64,000 nucleotides of DNA from Pisolithus tinctorius. Lineage: Eukaryota > Basidiomycota > Agaricomycetes > Boletales > Pisolithaceae. The DNA lies in contig JANFAH010000056.1 of NCBI GenBank assembly GCA_024663395.1, positions 248,001 through 312,000 on the forward strand, in the 5' to 3' direction. Shown in pieces: positions 1-11,238 of this stretch. The notes under the pieces were generated by a model, which worked only from the letters and a program-made list of their open reading frames with translations, was not told where the DNA came from and ran no database searches. Both the position numbers and the translations under genes were made by a program. Position 1 is the stretch's first letter; every line of letters starts with the position of its first letter.

Positions 1-1130
1 ATGTCTGCAGTCATGCACTGAACTGGGCTACAGTAGTTGCCATGAAACCAATTAAAATAGCGAGTTGGAAGTGGTTCTGCACTTTGTCATATATCTTAGC
101 ACTGTAGATCTGTAAGTAAAATGTCACGAAAACCAAAGATGAAAATGAGCACTTGGGCTTGGTGCATGAACTCATGTCACTTGGTATGCTTTGCATGTGT
201 CATTGTTGTTCTGTCAGGCATTCCCTTGCTGCAAACTTTGATGCATGGCTACACTGCTTGTCTACTTGAAACCTGGCATCAGGTACCCTTTCACTGTATC
301 CTGCTTGCTCACCCCATTCATAGTAGTACTGTTGAGTTGCCTCATGCAACTTTGACTCTTTGGTATGCCATATCTCCTCATATGTCACTGTACTCCATTG
401 TAGATACTGGGTTTTCCTATGGTAACACAGCTGTGAGTGGAATGACACAAAGCAAAGGAGGGGGTATGAACCATTGAGCTCAGTGTGTGATTCTACTATG
501 TCTCATCTTGATCAAAGGCTCGATGTTGCTTCGAATGACCACTGTTTGGTGATAATTCAAGCCCTTGTCACTTTGCATAGTTGTTTGTATATACCCTGTA
601 CCTTCGGGCTCCATAGCCTTCACTCATACTCATTGCATACTCCTGTAAAGTCTAAGCTACAGAACACTTGTCCATTGCTTTGAGAACAGATGACAGAGTC
701 TGTGAGTTCATGTGGGTTGAATTGTTTGCTGAATGTGGATAGGATGGATTCCATGTTGGGTGGTGGTGTGACATAGGGACTGAGTGTCCACATGGAGCCA
801 TGTATCGTGCGGTGATATTCAGTTGTGGCACATAGGGGAGGGAGAGCATGGTATAAGGATTTGCTGGACTTTGTTGTCATGTTGTTGAGGCCTAGCTTGG
901 GTTCACTCGATGTGGCAGAAGAGTAAGAGGGATGAGGGATGAGCCTGTCCCCTCCGAGTATGTGTTTACACATGATGCTCTCTAAACAGGTGTTGTGTCA
1001 ATATGCTCGAAATGCTCCATCCTCCATCCAGCAGTCTCTGGGCCTGAATGTCTCCTGGGCATCATTACACACATTGAATGGCTTCTCCAGAGTGGGTACA
1101 GTTTCCTCCACATAAACCCAGCACCTCTCG
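1..1130 (-). pseudogene. Left remnant of decayed multi-exon gene
   Basis: I do not recognise a protein here. On the minus strand there are short open stretches (about 11-196, 200-448 and 620-973). Near position 110 there is the same acceptor-like motif (TTTTACTTACAG on the minus strand) that starts each tandem exon unit at 5-7.5 kb. That suggests this stretch is the continuation of the same decayed minus-strand gene, separated from it by the DDE transposon at 1.3-4.2 kb. Stops interrupt every frame. The link rests on one splice-site-like motif, so confidence is low. Confidence 0.25.
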
Positions 1131-1287
1131 GCTGGAGTTATTTTTGATGGCAGGGCTGCTGGATTAAATTTTTGATAGGATATGTACCTCTAATTAGTGT
1201 AAATCTGCATTCTTGAAAAATACCCATGATTATGTAATTGTTCACTTTTGGGGAGGGAAATCCACAACATGGGGTTATCATGACAAT

Positions 1288-4246
1288 ATGCCTCCTCTGA
1301 TGAAGAAACAGAAGCAGGCAAGGCAGCAACAAGCTTCTGGGACTAAATACTTCGATAATGGCTTGGTTGAAGACTTATTGGATATTTCCCTGGACCCCAG
1401 CTATGAACCAGATTCTGGACTCCAAGATGACTGGGATGCAACAGATTCCGACTGTTCCATTGTCAACGACATGTCATTCAGCCTCCTGGACTGTAATGTA
1501 CAAGAGTCAGATGGCAGTGAGTCAGAGCAGAGCTCTGAGGAGCCAGAGGACAATATTACTTGTGCAGGTGGAGAGTGCAAAGCTCAGGATGACATTGTCA
1601 AGTTCAAAGCTGAAGATACTCTAGATTATGTGGAGAAATGTGCACACAAGGCTGCAACATGTGCACAGAGGTTCTGGGATGATGTCACAAGTTTTGTGAG
1701 TGGAGTTTCGAGCACTTGTAACCAAACCATTTGAAATGGGCCCTTTTCTCAGAGAAACCAGCCCATGAAACTCCCAACAATCGCAATGCCCACATATACT
1801 GGAACTGGAAGGACAAGAACCTACCTGCAGGAGCAGGCTCTGCGATGAGCTGCACAAAATAATCATAAAATCACCTCATTCTTTACCCTGGCACCCCAAC
1901 CTATCATGATAAATGAAGAACGCAGCACTGGGAGCACTGCCAGACATGAGTCCAAGGCTCTTGCTAATCTCCCTCCCAAAGTTCCCCAGCTCACATCCTG
2001 TGACCACAATGCACAATCTGAACCCACCACATCTGAACTTGTGCATACCACATTAGCCACACCAGAGCCTCAAGCAGGTGACACAGCAGTTGCAGCCACC
2101 TTTTTGGATGTAACAGAGGATGATAATGACAGTGCTGAGTCCATCTCTGTCATGGGATGCATCAACAAACTGATGGCTGATGCAAAAAAATACAAATCAT
2201 TTACATCACTATTCCACCTAAGTTCTCTCAAGCACTTCATCAACCTCTGGGATAAATATAAGCAAAACCCAAGGATCAAAGCCCCGATGGTCAAGGCAAG
2301 CCATACCATTGCTGTCTCAGTTGGAAAGGGCCCATATTTCGCTCGAAAGATCTGCAAGCTATACTGATATGTTGCACACTTTCAAACCTTACCTCTGATC
2401 AACACAGGGAAGCATCATGCTCACCCATCATTATTGAATAACGAACGGATTGCACAGGCCATCCGTCGATACCTAACAGTTCTTGTGATGGTGAGGTAAG
2501 ATAGTTGCACATTCAATCATCGGAAACCTGTCTTACCTGAGTTTTACCAGATCACACCATTGCTTCTCATGAAGCAGGTCAATGCTGTTATCCTCCCAGC
2601 ATTGGGTCTGGATGCCACAGATCACAACATATCTGAGGGAACAGCCCAATGGTGGCTTGGGAAACTTGGGTATGAACTAAAGGAGGCAAAAAAAGGTATT
2701 TACATTGATGGCCATGAGCGGGAAGATGTGGTTACATATCATAAAGAGTTTTTGGCAATGTTTGGAGAGAACGAAAGGTATGTTTGATGTTATCACACAG
2801 ACATTTTCTCAATAGAGTATTAGGCTACAACGCACATACACTGATGACAGTCTTGAGCCTGTTGAGCCTCAATTGGGACCTGGCGAACAGCTTCACATAC
2901 TGGTCATGCATGATGAAAGTATTGTTCATGCAAATGAACTTCGACGGCAGGTATATGTGTGTGATGGTAAGATGCCACTGCGGAAAAAAGGCCAAGGTCG
3001 TGCAATCCATATCTCGGATTTTATTGTTGAGCAGACTGGTTGACTTGCATTATCAGAAAGCCAGGTCAAGGAGAATGCAGGCTTACCCATGGATCATCAA
3101 CTGAAATGTACAGACACCTGTGAAATTATTTATCCTGGGAAGAATAACGACGGATTCTGGACAAATGAAAAGCTTGTCAAGCAAGTCAGTCACTAAATTT
3201 TATTTTCTGGAATGAAGCAATTACTTACGAAACAAGGTGAAAAAAGCAATTGTGATCTTCGAATATATGTACCCAAATTCAGTCGCTGAATTTGTCTTTG
3301 ACCAGTCATCAGCACATGGTGCATTTGCCAAAGATGCCCTCAATGCAAAAGAAATGAATGTTCGACCTGGAGGAAAACAATGGCTCATGCACAATACCTT
3401 TATTCCAATGGACAATCCGAACCCAGATCTCCATGGAAAACCCCAGGCAATGGTCTTTCCACCAGACCTTCCACCCCATCATCCTGACTTTGAATTCCAT
3501 GGCCAGGTGAAGGGGATGCAGCACATTCTCAAGGAGTGTGGTTTGATTTCTGTTTTAGAGGCAGCAAATGGTGGGAAGGTAGTCAGAGAGTGCAGCACAT
3601 GCAAGCTCTCTCGTGAAGTGCAGGAGCAGCTGCACTGGGAGGCACTGGCAACAGCAGAGGGGGCTGATGAGCCAGGCAAGAGCAATCTTGACATGCTGCA
3701 GGAGTCCTTGAGGACTGATTGCTGTATGCAGAAAATGCTTGCCAATCAACAGGACTTCAAAGACGAGAAACCACTTATTCTGATTCTGATTGAGGAGGCA
3801 GGACACCGATGCTGGTTTCTGCCCAAGTTTCACTGTGAGTTGAATCCAATTGAAATGTACTGGGGATGGATGAAAGTGCATGAGTGTCAAACCAAACATG
3901 TGGCCACTGTGCAGCAAGAGCGTTGCCATGTAACTGACCTTGATGCACTATAACTCCACTGCAGGCTTCTGCACAGCAAGTGATGGCACATTCCTCACCA
4001 CAAAATGCCTTGTTCCACAAATTCTGGATGATTGTCCAGTGAAAACAATCCATGCTTTCTTTCGCAAGACCTGGCATTACATGGATGCCTACAGGTGTGA
4101 ATCACCTACCATGATCTCACTCAGTCTCACCTGTTCACAGAAAAGGTCTCAACGCTTGTCAAGCCGAGTTTGCAGTCAAGAAGTATAAGTCCCATGGGCA
4201 CTGCGGCCCAATGCTCATCATGAGCATTGGTGTATTGCTCAACTGA
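1288..4246 (+). pseudogene. IS630/Tc1-type DDE transposase gene, multi-exon, decayed
   Basis: Encodes a fungal cut-and-paste transposase of a family common in Agaricomycetes. The start is placed at the ATG at 1288 (MPPLMKKQK), followed by an acidic N-terminal region. Conserved blocks follow: PSLLNNERI near 2430; a helix-turn-helix-like block near 2560-2780; the first catalytic Asp in MHDESI near 2910; the second in FDQSSAHG near 3300; the catalytic Glu in ELNPIEMYWGW near 3840; and FRKTWHYMDAYR near 4060. Clean GT-AG introns are visible at 3184-3234 (approximate) and 4095-4140; splicing the latter joins DAYR to KGLN and runs to a TGA at 4244-4246. Breaks include TGA at 2366-2368 and 3041-3043 (in ...EQTG*LALSE) and frame slips near 2800 and 3950. 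No terminal repeats were found. The element is probably dead. Confidence 0.8.
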
Positions 4247-4959
4247 CCACGGCGGCATCTGAAAGTAGTAACTCTGACATCTATATATGGTAACTCCAAT
4301 CATCTCTGCATGAAGTTCACTTTCAGAGGGGGTCGACCACCAAGATGTTTAATTTTTGAACTTTTTTTCTGATAATCCTAAAGCTATGATCTAATAGAGT
4401 ACACCTGTATATTCAAATCACCAGACCATGCTGAATTGCAGATGTAGTTACAGTTTTGTTTGTGTCTACATCTGAGTTGCCTATTTTGAGCAAAGGAAAC
4501 TGTACTCACTTGTCAACATTCACAATGTCAGTGCCAATAAACACAACACTTGTGGCACTCATGCAGACGAGCATATGGATGCCAGCTGCAATTGCTATGT
4601 TGATGATGGCTCAGGTGCCCTTGATGTTGTCCTTGATGAAGACAGAGGGGTCTTCCATGCCTGGCTCTAGTAAAACCACCCATATGACATATGTAGCATC
4701 TGCCTTGTTCAATATATCCAATGCCTCCCATTCATCTGTGACATTTCCCAAGCTAAATGAGACACTGCCATGTCTCTGCACAATATCCAACATGGAGACA
4801 ATGTCTCCCTTCGCCAACTGTCTGATGGTATTCTGTCCTATGAAATTGCTTTGATCGATAGTAAGGTGGGTGCCTTCTTCTTGAAGGGACACGGTTGCAG
4901 GGCATCCTGATCCGGACCTTTGTACTGCAGGCATTCTGAAGTTCGAAGTTCCATCAATA

Positions 4960-7537
4960 TCTTGTAAAAATCTGTATCCCCTAAAACAACATAGTTGTAA
5001 GTGTGATGCTTCAAAGAAGAAACTGAATTTAGGGCCATCAAGCCCAGCTGGCATGGTCTTGCTGCTCTCTGCATGTCATGTGTCTTGTTGCAACTTTGAA
5101 ATTTGCTGTTGTGCTGTATATAGATGCATTCCTTCTTCAACATTGTCATCTATTCTAATACAAGGTAGCTGTAAGTAAAGTGCTTGAAAGAAAAACATAA
5201 GACTTGGGCCTTCGAGCCCATTCAGCATGGCCTCAATATGCCTCATGCATCGCACGTCTTGTTGCAACTCCAAAATCCATTGTCTTGCTGTATATAGATG
5301 CATTCCTTCTTCAATGTCATCCTCTTCCCTAGGGTAAAGCCAGTGTGAGTACAACATCCTGAAGTAAAAATGAAAAGTCGAGCTGTTGAGCTTATTCATT
5401 GTGATCCTGATGTCTCCCTTGCATTGCACTCACTCTTGTATCCTTGATGGTCATTGTTGTAAATTGAACCATAGTTTTTGTGCTTGTCTTGCTGTACTTC
5501 CATGTGTTCTTTGTACTTGTTGCTCTGTGACCTGCTGCAATCTTCCTTTTAAGTCGTCATCTACTCTAGAATAAAGTACTCATAAGTAAAACACTGTGAA
5601 ACAAAAATATAAACTTGAGCCATCAGGCTCTAAGGGCATAGGCACATCTTGCAAGACCCTATCATCTGTGTGTTTCCTGAGCACAGTGAGTGCTTGCAAT
5701 AAATGGTGAGTAGGCCTCAGTTTGAATTCAAGTGCAGCTCACTTGTACATAGCCATAGATATTGGTATCACACTCGCATGGCTGTTGCTCACATTTCATT
5801 GTGTACATCCACTTTCCCTAGAGTAGAATAGCTGTAAGTAAAACACCCAAAAGTCAAAATGAAACTTCAAGCTTTCGAGCTCAACACCAGTCTCCACTGT
5901 GCTCCATGTCCACTGGACTGCTGTTCCTGCCTTGTGTGGCCTTTGGTCTGTGTTGAATGTTGTTGACATTGCTGTCTCTCTTGTTGTCATTGCTTGTGCT
6001 CTTCATTGTATATATCCATTTTTCCTAGAGTAGGATGACTGTAAGTAGACTGCTATGAAATCAAAACAAAACCTTGAGCTGTATGCTCAATATCTGCACT
6101 TCTCATTCTCTGTTTCCATTGAACAGCTCTTCTGGCCTTGCACAGCCTTTGATCTGCTTCAAGCCTTGTTGTTGTCATTGTTGCTGTTGCTGTAGTCATT
6201 GTTGTTGTCATCATTGTAACTGTTGCTGTGTTATGCTGATGACTTGTATCATGTCATGAATTGAGTGCAATGAAGCACAAGCACCTGACTGCATGAGAAG
6301 TGATGCATAATTTAACTTCACCAGCAATGGGACACTAGTCTTGGCCAACCAAAGTTGTACTGTCAAGTCCTTGTGGGTACAGCGAGCAGAGCTAACAGTG
6401 GTTGCAAAGTAGGTTTCAAATGAGGGAGTAGTACAATACATGTGGGTTTATATATGTATGTAAAGTACTATGGAACAAACATTTGAAAACATTTGAATGT
6501 ACACCTGAGTTCCCGTTAAGGCATCATCGAGTCATAGTGAGTCATGCACAGCAGGACTACATGTATAACTGCATCTGCAGAGCAGAAGGGAATGGGGGTG
6601 AACATATGATGAAAGGGACATAACCATGTATATGATGTACAGGGGCAAACAGGTACTGGGGGTACACACATCACATGACTGTGTGGATCAGGGCCACCAG
6701 CAGATCATGGCAGGAAGGGGGAATGGACATAATGTCCAGCTATAGTACAACATGGGGTAAACAGGGGAACAGATATAAAAGGAAACATACAGAATGCAAG
6801 GCCAGTCACATAGGTGACAGCTTGCAGGCAACAGAACATTGTCACTTGAAAGCATGACGAGTGCAAAACATATTGTACAAAGTCTGAAAAAGGAAACAAT
6901 GTGAGCACAGTGTAACATGCTGTTGCTAGATTTAAGCCTTCAGCTCATCCTGAACACACATCCCATTTGTAGTAATACTGCTGTATCATATTGTGTAGCT
7001 TCTCCTTGACAGTCCGCTGTCTTTCCTGGTAGATTGTCATAGATCCTTGAACTGCCACTGCTTGGACATCATTTGAGCATCATCTCACACATCCACTTTT
7101 CCTGGAATAAGGTAGTTGTAAGTAAAATGTTCCAAAATCAAAACAAACCAATGAGCTGTCAAGTTCAGTGTCTGTGCTCCTCACACCCCATCTCCATTGA
7201 GTGACACTTCCACTCTCGCATGGCCATTGATCCATGCCAAGTCTAATCATCATCTTTGTTCCTTGTATCATGATCATCCAGATGTCAGTCACTCTTTGTT
7301 GAATATAGCCATTTCCCCTAGAATAGAGTATCTGTAAGTAAAACACTATGGAATTGAAACAGAACCTTGGGCCATCGAGCCCAGTACCCATGCTTGTCGT
7401 GCCTTGTTCCCATCAAATGGCTGTCCTAGCCTCATGCAGCCTTTGATCTGTGCCAAGCATCATTGTCATTGTTCTTCTTTGTACCACAGTCATTGTTTGT
7501 TGTAGATAGCTACCTTCCCTAGAATAGCATGGATGTA
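4960..7537 (-). repeat. Tandem exon-intron units of about 175-250 bp
   Basis: A motif recurs near 4996, 5170, 5345, 5578, 5831, 6039, 7111, 7332 and 7535. On the plus strand it reads CTAGAATAG..CTGTAAGTAAAAC, then an A-rich stretch, then GAGCC..CGAGCTC. Read on the minus strand it is a branch- and acceptor-like sequence ending TTACTTACAG, followed by CT-A-TTCTA-GGG, so each unit begins a short exon preceded by an intron of about 80 bases. Translations share F-x-F-x-x-F-Y-L-Q-L-x-Y-S-R across the junction. Spacing is 174-253 bp apart from the LTR-containing interval. The last unit is cut by M1, and its second half resumes at 9106. Confidence 0.55.
6239..6917 (-). repeat. Solo LTR of gypsy family B
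   Basis: This 679 bp sequence begins TGTTATGCTGATGAC and ends GTGTAACA on the plus strand. It is flanked by the direct repeat TGCTG at 6234-6238 and 6918-6922, a 5 bp target duplication. It matches the LTR at 20177-20846 along its whole length in the same orientation. No internal element sequence lies beside it, so it is a solo LTR left by recombination between two LTRs. It sits inside the tandem-exon gene and explains the enlarged gap between repeat units there. Confidence 0.85.
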
Positions 7538-9103
7538 CAGTGGCTCAAAAAACTGACTGCATGTTTGTATGTTTTACATTAGTTATGACTAAACACAATA
7601 ACCCCTCACCCTAGCCCTAAACCATGAGTGTATGAAATAGGGTACTGACTCTTGGCTTTCTATTGGTCCATGAATCAAGTGATTTGGATAGGAATTGATA
7701 GAATAGCAGCCATTTGAAAATGACATGTCATGCGGTCAGTTTTTTGACTTTAAGTTTTGATTACATAGTTTTGAATTTAACAAAGTTTAAAATGCTGTGA
7801 GGTGCTTACCAATGCTTACATGGTATATCACATGGTCTATTTGATGATTTGTCATCATACAAACAAAGCCAAACAATGAATTGGGACCATCAAGGCTCCC
7901 TCTTCTGCCCCAACTCATGAAACCATCCTCCTGGTCCATCTGGGCCATTTTCTCAGAGTAATCCCCATAAATATTGGTGCCCGCTACAGTAATGTCATCA
8001 GGGTATATGTCCAACACAATCAAACCCTTAAAAAATCTGCTTTCAGTCATCCCTGTGCTGTTTCCCCCACCCATACCTGATATGTTCTGCAACTAATCAA
8101 CACTGAGAATGTTGAAAAAGCCATGATGGTTAATCTTGCACTTTAAAACATGACCAACAATCCAATGACATCTATCTGGTGGGTTTCCACCTCAAGGGTG
8201 CTGGGTTGAGGGCTAGGGTGAGCTGAAAACCTTCATTACAGTCCAGGTGCCCTGGGGGGGATAGTCCACTGAACTGCTAGGAAGGAGATTCCATCAATCC
8301 ATCTAGGCCTGGGTATTACCTATGGTCTTATGTGACCAAATCACCCATCCCCAGTCATCCACAGTCAGCTGAGAGCATGGTCTAGCCATGCTTCCCATGC
8401 CACCTGAAGTGCACAGGAATGTTTTGTCTCACCCCAGCATTGAAACTAATTGTACTGTGGTGAAAATGTACTGGTTAGAAGGTGTTTTGTTTGTTCATCA
8501 TTTTCTGATGACCTCCATGGCATTTCCAGCTGTCTCAGTACTGATTAATTGCAGAACATATCAGGTATGGGTGGGGGAAACAGCACAGGGATGACTGAAA
8601 GCAGATTTTTTAAGGGTTTGATTGTGTTGGACATATACCCTGATGACATTACTGTAGCGGGCACCAATATTTATGGGGATTACTCTGAGAAAATGGCCCA
8701 GATGGACCAGGAGGATGGTTTCATGAGTTGGGGCAGAAGAGGGAGCCTTGATGGTCCCAATTCATTGTTTGGCTTTGTTTGTATGATGACAAATCATCAA
8801 ATAGACCATGTGATATACCATGTAAGCATTAGTAAGCACCTCACAGCATTTTAAACTTTGTTAAATTCAAAACTATGTAATCAAAACTTAAAGTCAAAAA
8901 ACTGACCGCATGACATGTCATTTTCAAATGGCTGCTATTCTATCAATTCCTATCCAAATCACTTGATTCATGGACCAATAGAAAGCCAAGAGTCAGTACC
9001 CTATTTCATACACTCATGGTTTAGGGCTAGGGTGAGGGGTTATTGTGTTTAGTCATAACTAATGTAAAACATACAAACATGCAGTCAGTTTTTTGAGCCA
9101 CTG
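7538..9103. mobile_element. M1: Tc1/mariner-like element made of giant inverted repeats
   Basis: A 1566 bp element starting CAGTGGCTCAAAAAACTGAC and ending with its reverse complement, flanked by a TA duplication (7536-7537 and 9104-9105). CAGT tips and TA targets are typical of Tc1/mariner. The two arms mirror each other with no net length change (paired coordinates sum to 16641). They are almost identical over about 555 bp each, so a 101-codon open frame appears twice (7787-8092 minus, 8549-8854 plus). The central 450 bp is much more diverged and has no transposase. Closing the gap with one TA gives ATG-TA-AGTACAGC, matching the other repeat units. It is a non-autonomous foldback element. 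Confidence 0.85.
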
Positions 9104-9966
9104 TAAGTACAGCATCTCGAAATCAAAATGAACCTCTGAGCCATTGAGCTCAGTACCTGTGCTCCTCATGTCCCATTCCCATCAAATGACATCTCCTATC
9201 TCACCCAGCCATTGATCTGCACTAAGTAAAGTCGTCATTGTCATCATCATTGCTATCGCACTATCCACTGCCATTGTTGCCCTTGTCCTTGTCACCATCA
9301 CTTGTAACCATGGTATCTTGCACACAGTATGTTGGTCACCCCATTCTTTGTATCCTGCAATTGCAGTGATCTTGTGTAGTTGGCTTGTAACACTAGAGTC
9401 ATCAGTATATGGTACTTGAGTGCACATGGCCGCAACGTGCAAAGCAGTCACATGACTCCACTTAGTCCTGAGTGTGTGCTTTGATAGTCTCGATGAATCC
9501 TTGAATAAAATATCTATTGCTGACACTGTGTGGCCACAGAATATTTCGAGTGCAGGGGTGTCTACCCTTGCTGCATGCTTCAACATTTCGACTTGCAGAA
9601 TTTCTTCCAACAGCTTCCTTCACATGATGAGCCTCAACAGCTCCTCAATCCTGATTCTTCTTGCAATAACCCTTGACTTGGTGTGATTTGTGTGCTGTGG
9701 CATCTTGTGTGAGTCAACAACCTCTGTGTCTGCCAACCTTCTTGCTTTGGGACTGCCTGCAAGCATTTCAAGTTCTTTGACTTTGATTCTTGTGGGCTTC
9801 ACCTGTTCTTCAAGCCTTTCTGCTTTGAATTCAAGTGGAATCTTCGATACAAGTGACTCATCTGCCAATTGCTGAACCTCTTCACTGACCACAGGAACCT
9901 TGACAGTGTTTTCTTTGAGACTTTGACATCTTAAACCAGCCATATCAGCTGATTTTGACCAAATGA

Positions 9967-10936
9967 CCATGGTAATTACCACAAAAGCAGTTACAGAATT
10001 CGTGGCAACTACCACTTCCCAATATAGACAATGCCCCCTGAGTGACAACCTCTGTTGGTGTTTGAAAAAAATTCAGATTGGAATGTTCCCACAGCAGGTT
10101 ACCCTGTCACAAATATTGATAATTTGCACCTGTACTGTGGCTATACAGATGAGCATGTGACCAGTAGATGTGATGGTCACATGATGAGTGACATAAGCAG
10201 GGATGACCCTAGATCATGTGGTTTTTAGTAATTGATTACATGATGGTGATCCTCTGGAGTGTTCTGTTATGTAATTTATCACGTGATTGTGGGAAAATAT
10301 ACATGTGACTTAATCAATGTCACATGACAAGGTACAATCATAGATCATCCAACCTATTACATGATGATCACATGTCAGTTTCTCCCCAGAACACTTGGTT
10401 ATGTAATGGGTCACATGATTGTGTGACAATAGACATGTGACCACTCCTGCAGCATCACATGACAAGGTACAATTATAGATCATGTAGCAATAACTCTCCA
10501 GACCATTGGCTTATGTAATAGGTCACATGATGGATCATTATGTAATAGGTTGGATGATCTATGATTGTACCTTGTCATGTGACATTGATTAAGTCACATG
10601 TATATTTTCCCACAATCACGTGATAAATTACATAACAGAACACTCCAGAGGATCACCATCATGTAATCAATTACTAAAAACCACATGATCTAGGGTCATC
10701 CCTGCTTATGTCACTCATCATGTGACCATCACATCTACTGGTCACATGCTCATCTGTATAGCCACAGTACAGGTGCAAATTATCAATATTTGTGACAGGG
10801 TAACCTGCTGTGGGAACATTCCAATCTGAATTTTTTTCAAACACCAACAGAGGTTGTCACTCAGGGGGCATTGTCTATATTGGGAAGTGGTAGTTGCCAT
10901 GAATTCTGTAACTGCTTTTGTGGTAACTACCACATT
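9967..10936. mobile_element. Long inverted-repeat element, no coding capacity
   Basis: About 970 bp. The outer 400 bp on each side are inverted copies of each other without length changes (paired coordinates sum to about 20902). A short frame therefore appears twice, at 9963-10160 plus and 10742-10933 minus. The tips are GGTA(A/G)TTACC. The centre is built from repeated TCACATGA / CATGTGACC words and TATGTAAT(A/G)GGTCAC, with the arms diverging toward the middle. No clear target duplication could be fixed. It carries no transposase and is probably a foldback element moved by enzymes supplied elsewhere. Confidence 0.65.
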
Positions 10937-11238
10937 GCTTGGTCAAAGTCAGTAGACTCTGGTGCTTAAACTGAAAGTATCAGTAGCTAGTTGAGAAACT
11001 CAGAGCCAGTTCGGATACCAGTGTACAACCCATTGCCAACACATGTGTTGGTTAACATGCCCGGGATGCTCTGTGAACTACGAGGCGGAGTTTTAACCTT
11101 CCTTCCAACTATACAATGATGATCGCTCATCGATATGATGACCTCAAACCTGTTATCGCTCGTATTGCTTCTGCTATGCTTTGCATTGTACACATTGCTG
11201 GACTCCTTGTCCTTTTAGAATCAGATCAGGAGTCAGAA

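Larger units (their letters stand above)
4456..9610 (-). pseudogene. Unknown minus-strand gene with tandemly duplicated exons
   Basis: Not a family I recognise. The minus strand reads in pieces. At 9182-9610 there is a 142-residue open stretch. Then come about ten related small exons between 7.5 and 4.96 kb. Then a non-repeated block at 5054-4456 (motifs IGQNTIRQLAKGDIVSMLDI and TDEWEALDILNKAD) continues past one TGA near 4610 into AIINIAIAAGIHMLVCMSAT. Two repeat exons share the phrase EEGMHLYTA followed by a Q-L-Q-Q-D helix-like stretch, at about 5110-5130 and 5285-5305. The gene is interrupted by a solo LTR (6239-6917) and by M1 (7538-9103). It could be a captured host gene or the coding part of an unknown element. 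Confidence 0.35.

Noticed and set aside
3930..3964. A 35 bp intron in the DDE transposase near 3930-3964
   Set aside because: GT and AG are present, but splicing there does not bring the ASDGTF..KTW block into frame and the size is below other introns here. A frame slip or different junction is more likely.
6150..6235. Gln-rich microsatellite as a separate feature
   Set aside because: The TTG/CTG-rich stretch is within a tandem exon unit and appears in weaker form in the other units.
4960..7537. Plain satellite DNA
   Set aside because: Spacing varies, and the best-conserved part is a splice-acceptor-like junction flanked by partly open frames, which fits tandem exons better. Not fully excluded.
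7787..8854. Two identical 101-codon ORFs on opposite strands as a gene pair
   Set aside because: They lie in the mirrored arms of the inverted-repeat element M1, so identity follows from the repeat. The homologous stretch in M2 has stops, so coding is unlikely.
9963..10933. Paired ORFs sharing TTKAVTEF and TSQYRQCPL as duplicated genes
   Set aside because: They fall in the arms of the 9967-10936 inverted repeat and are explained by it.
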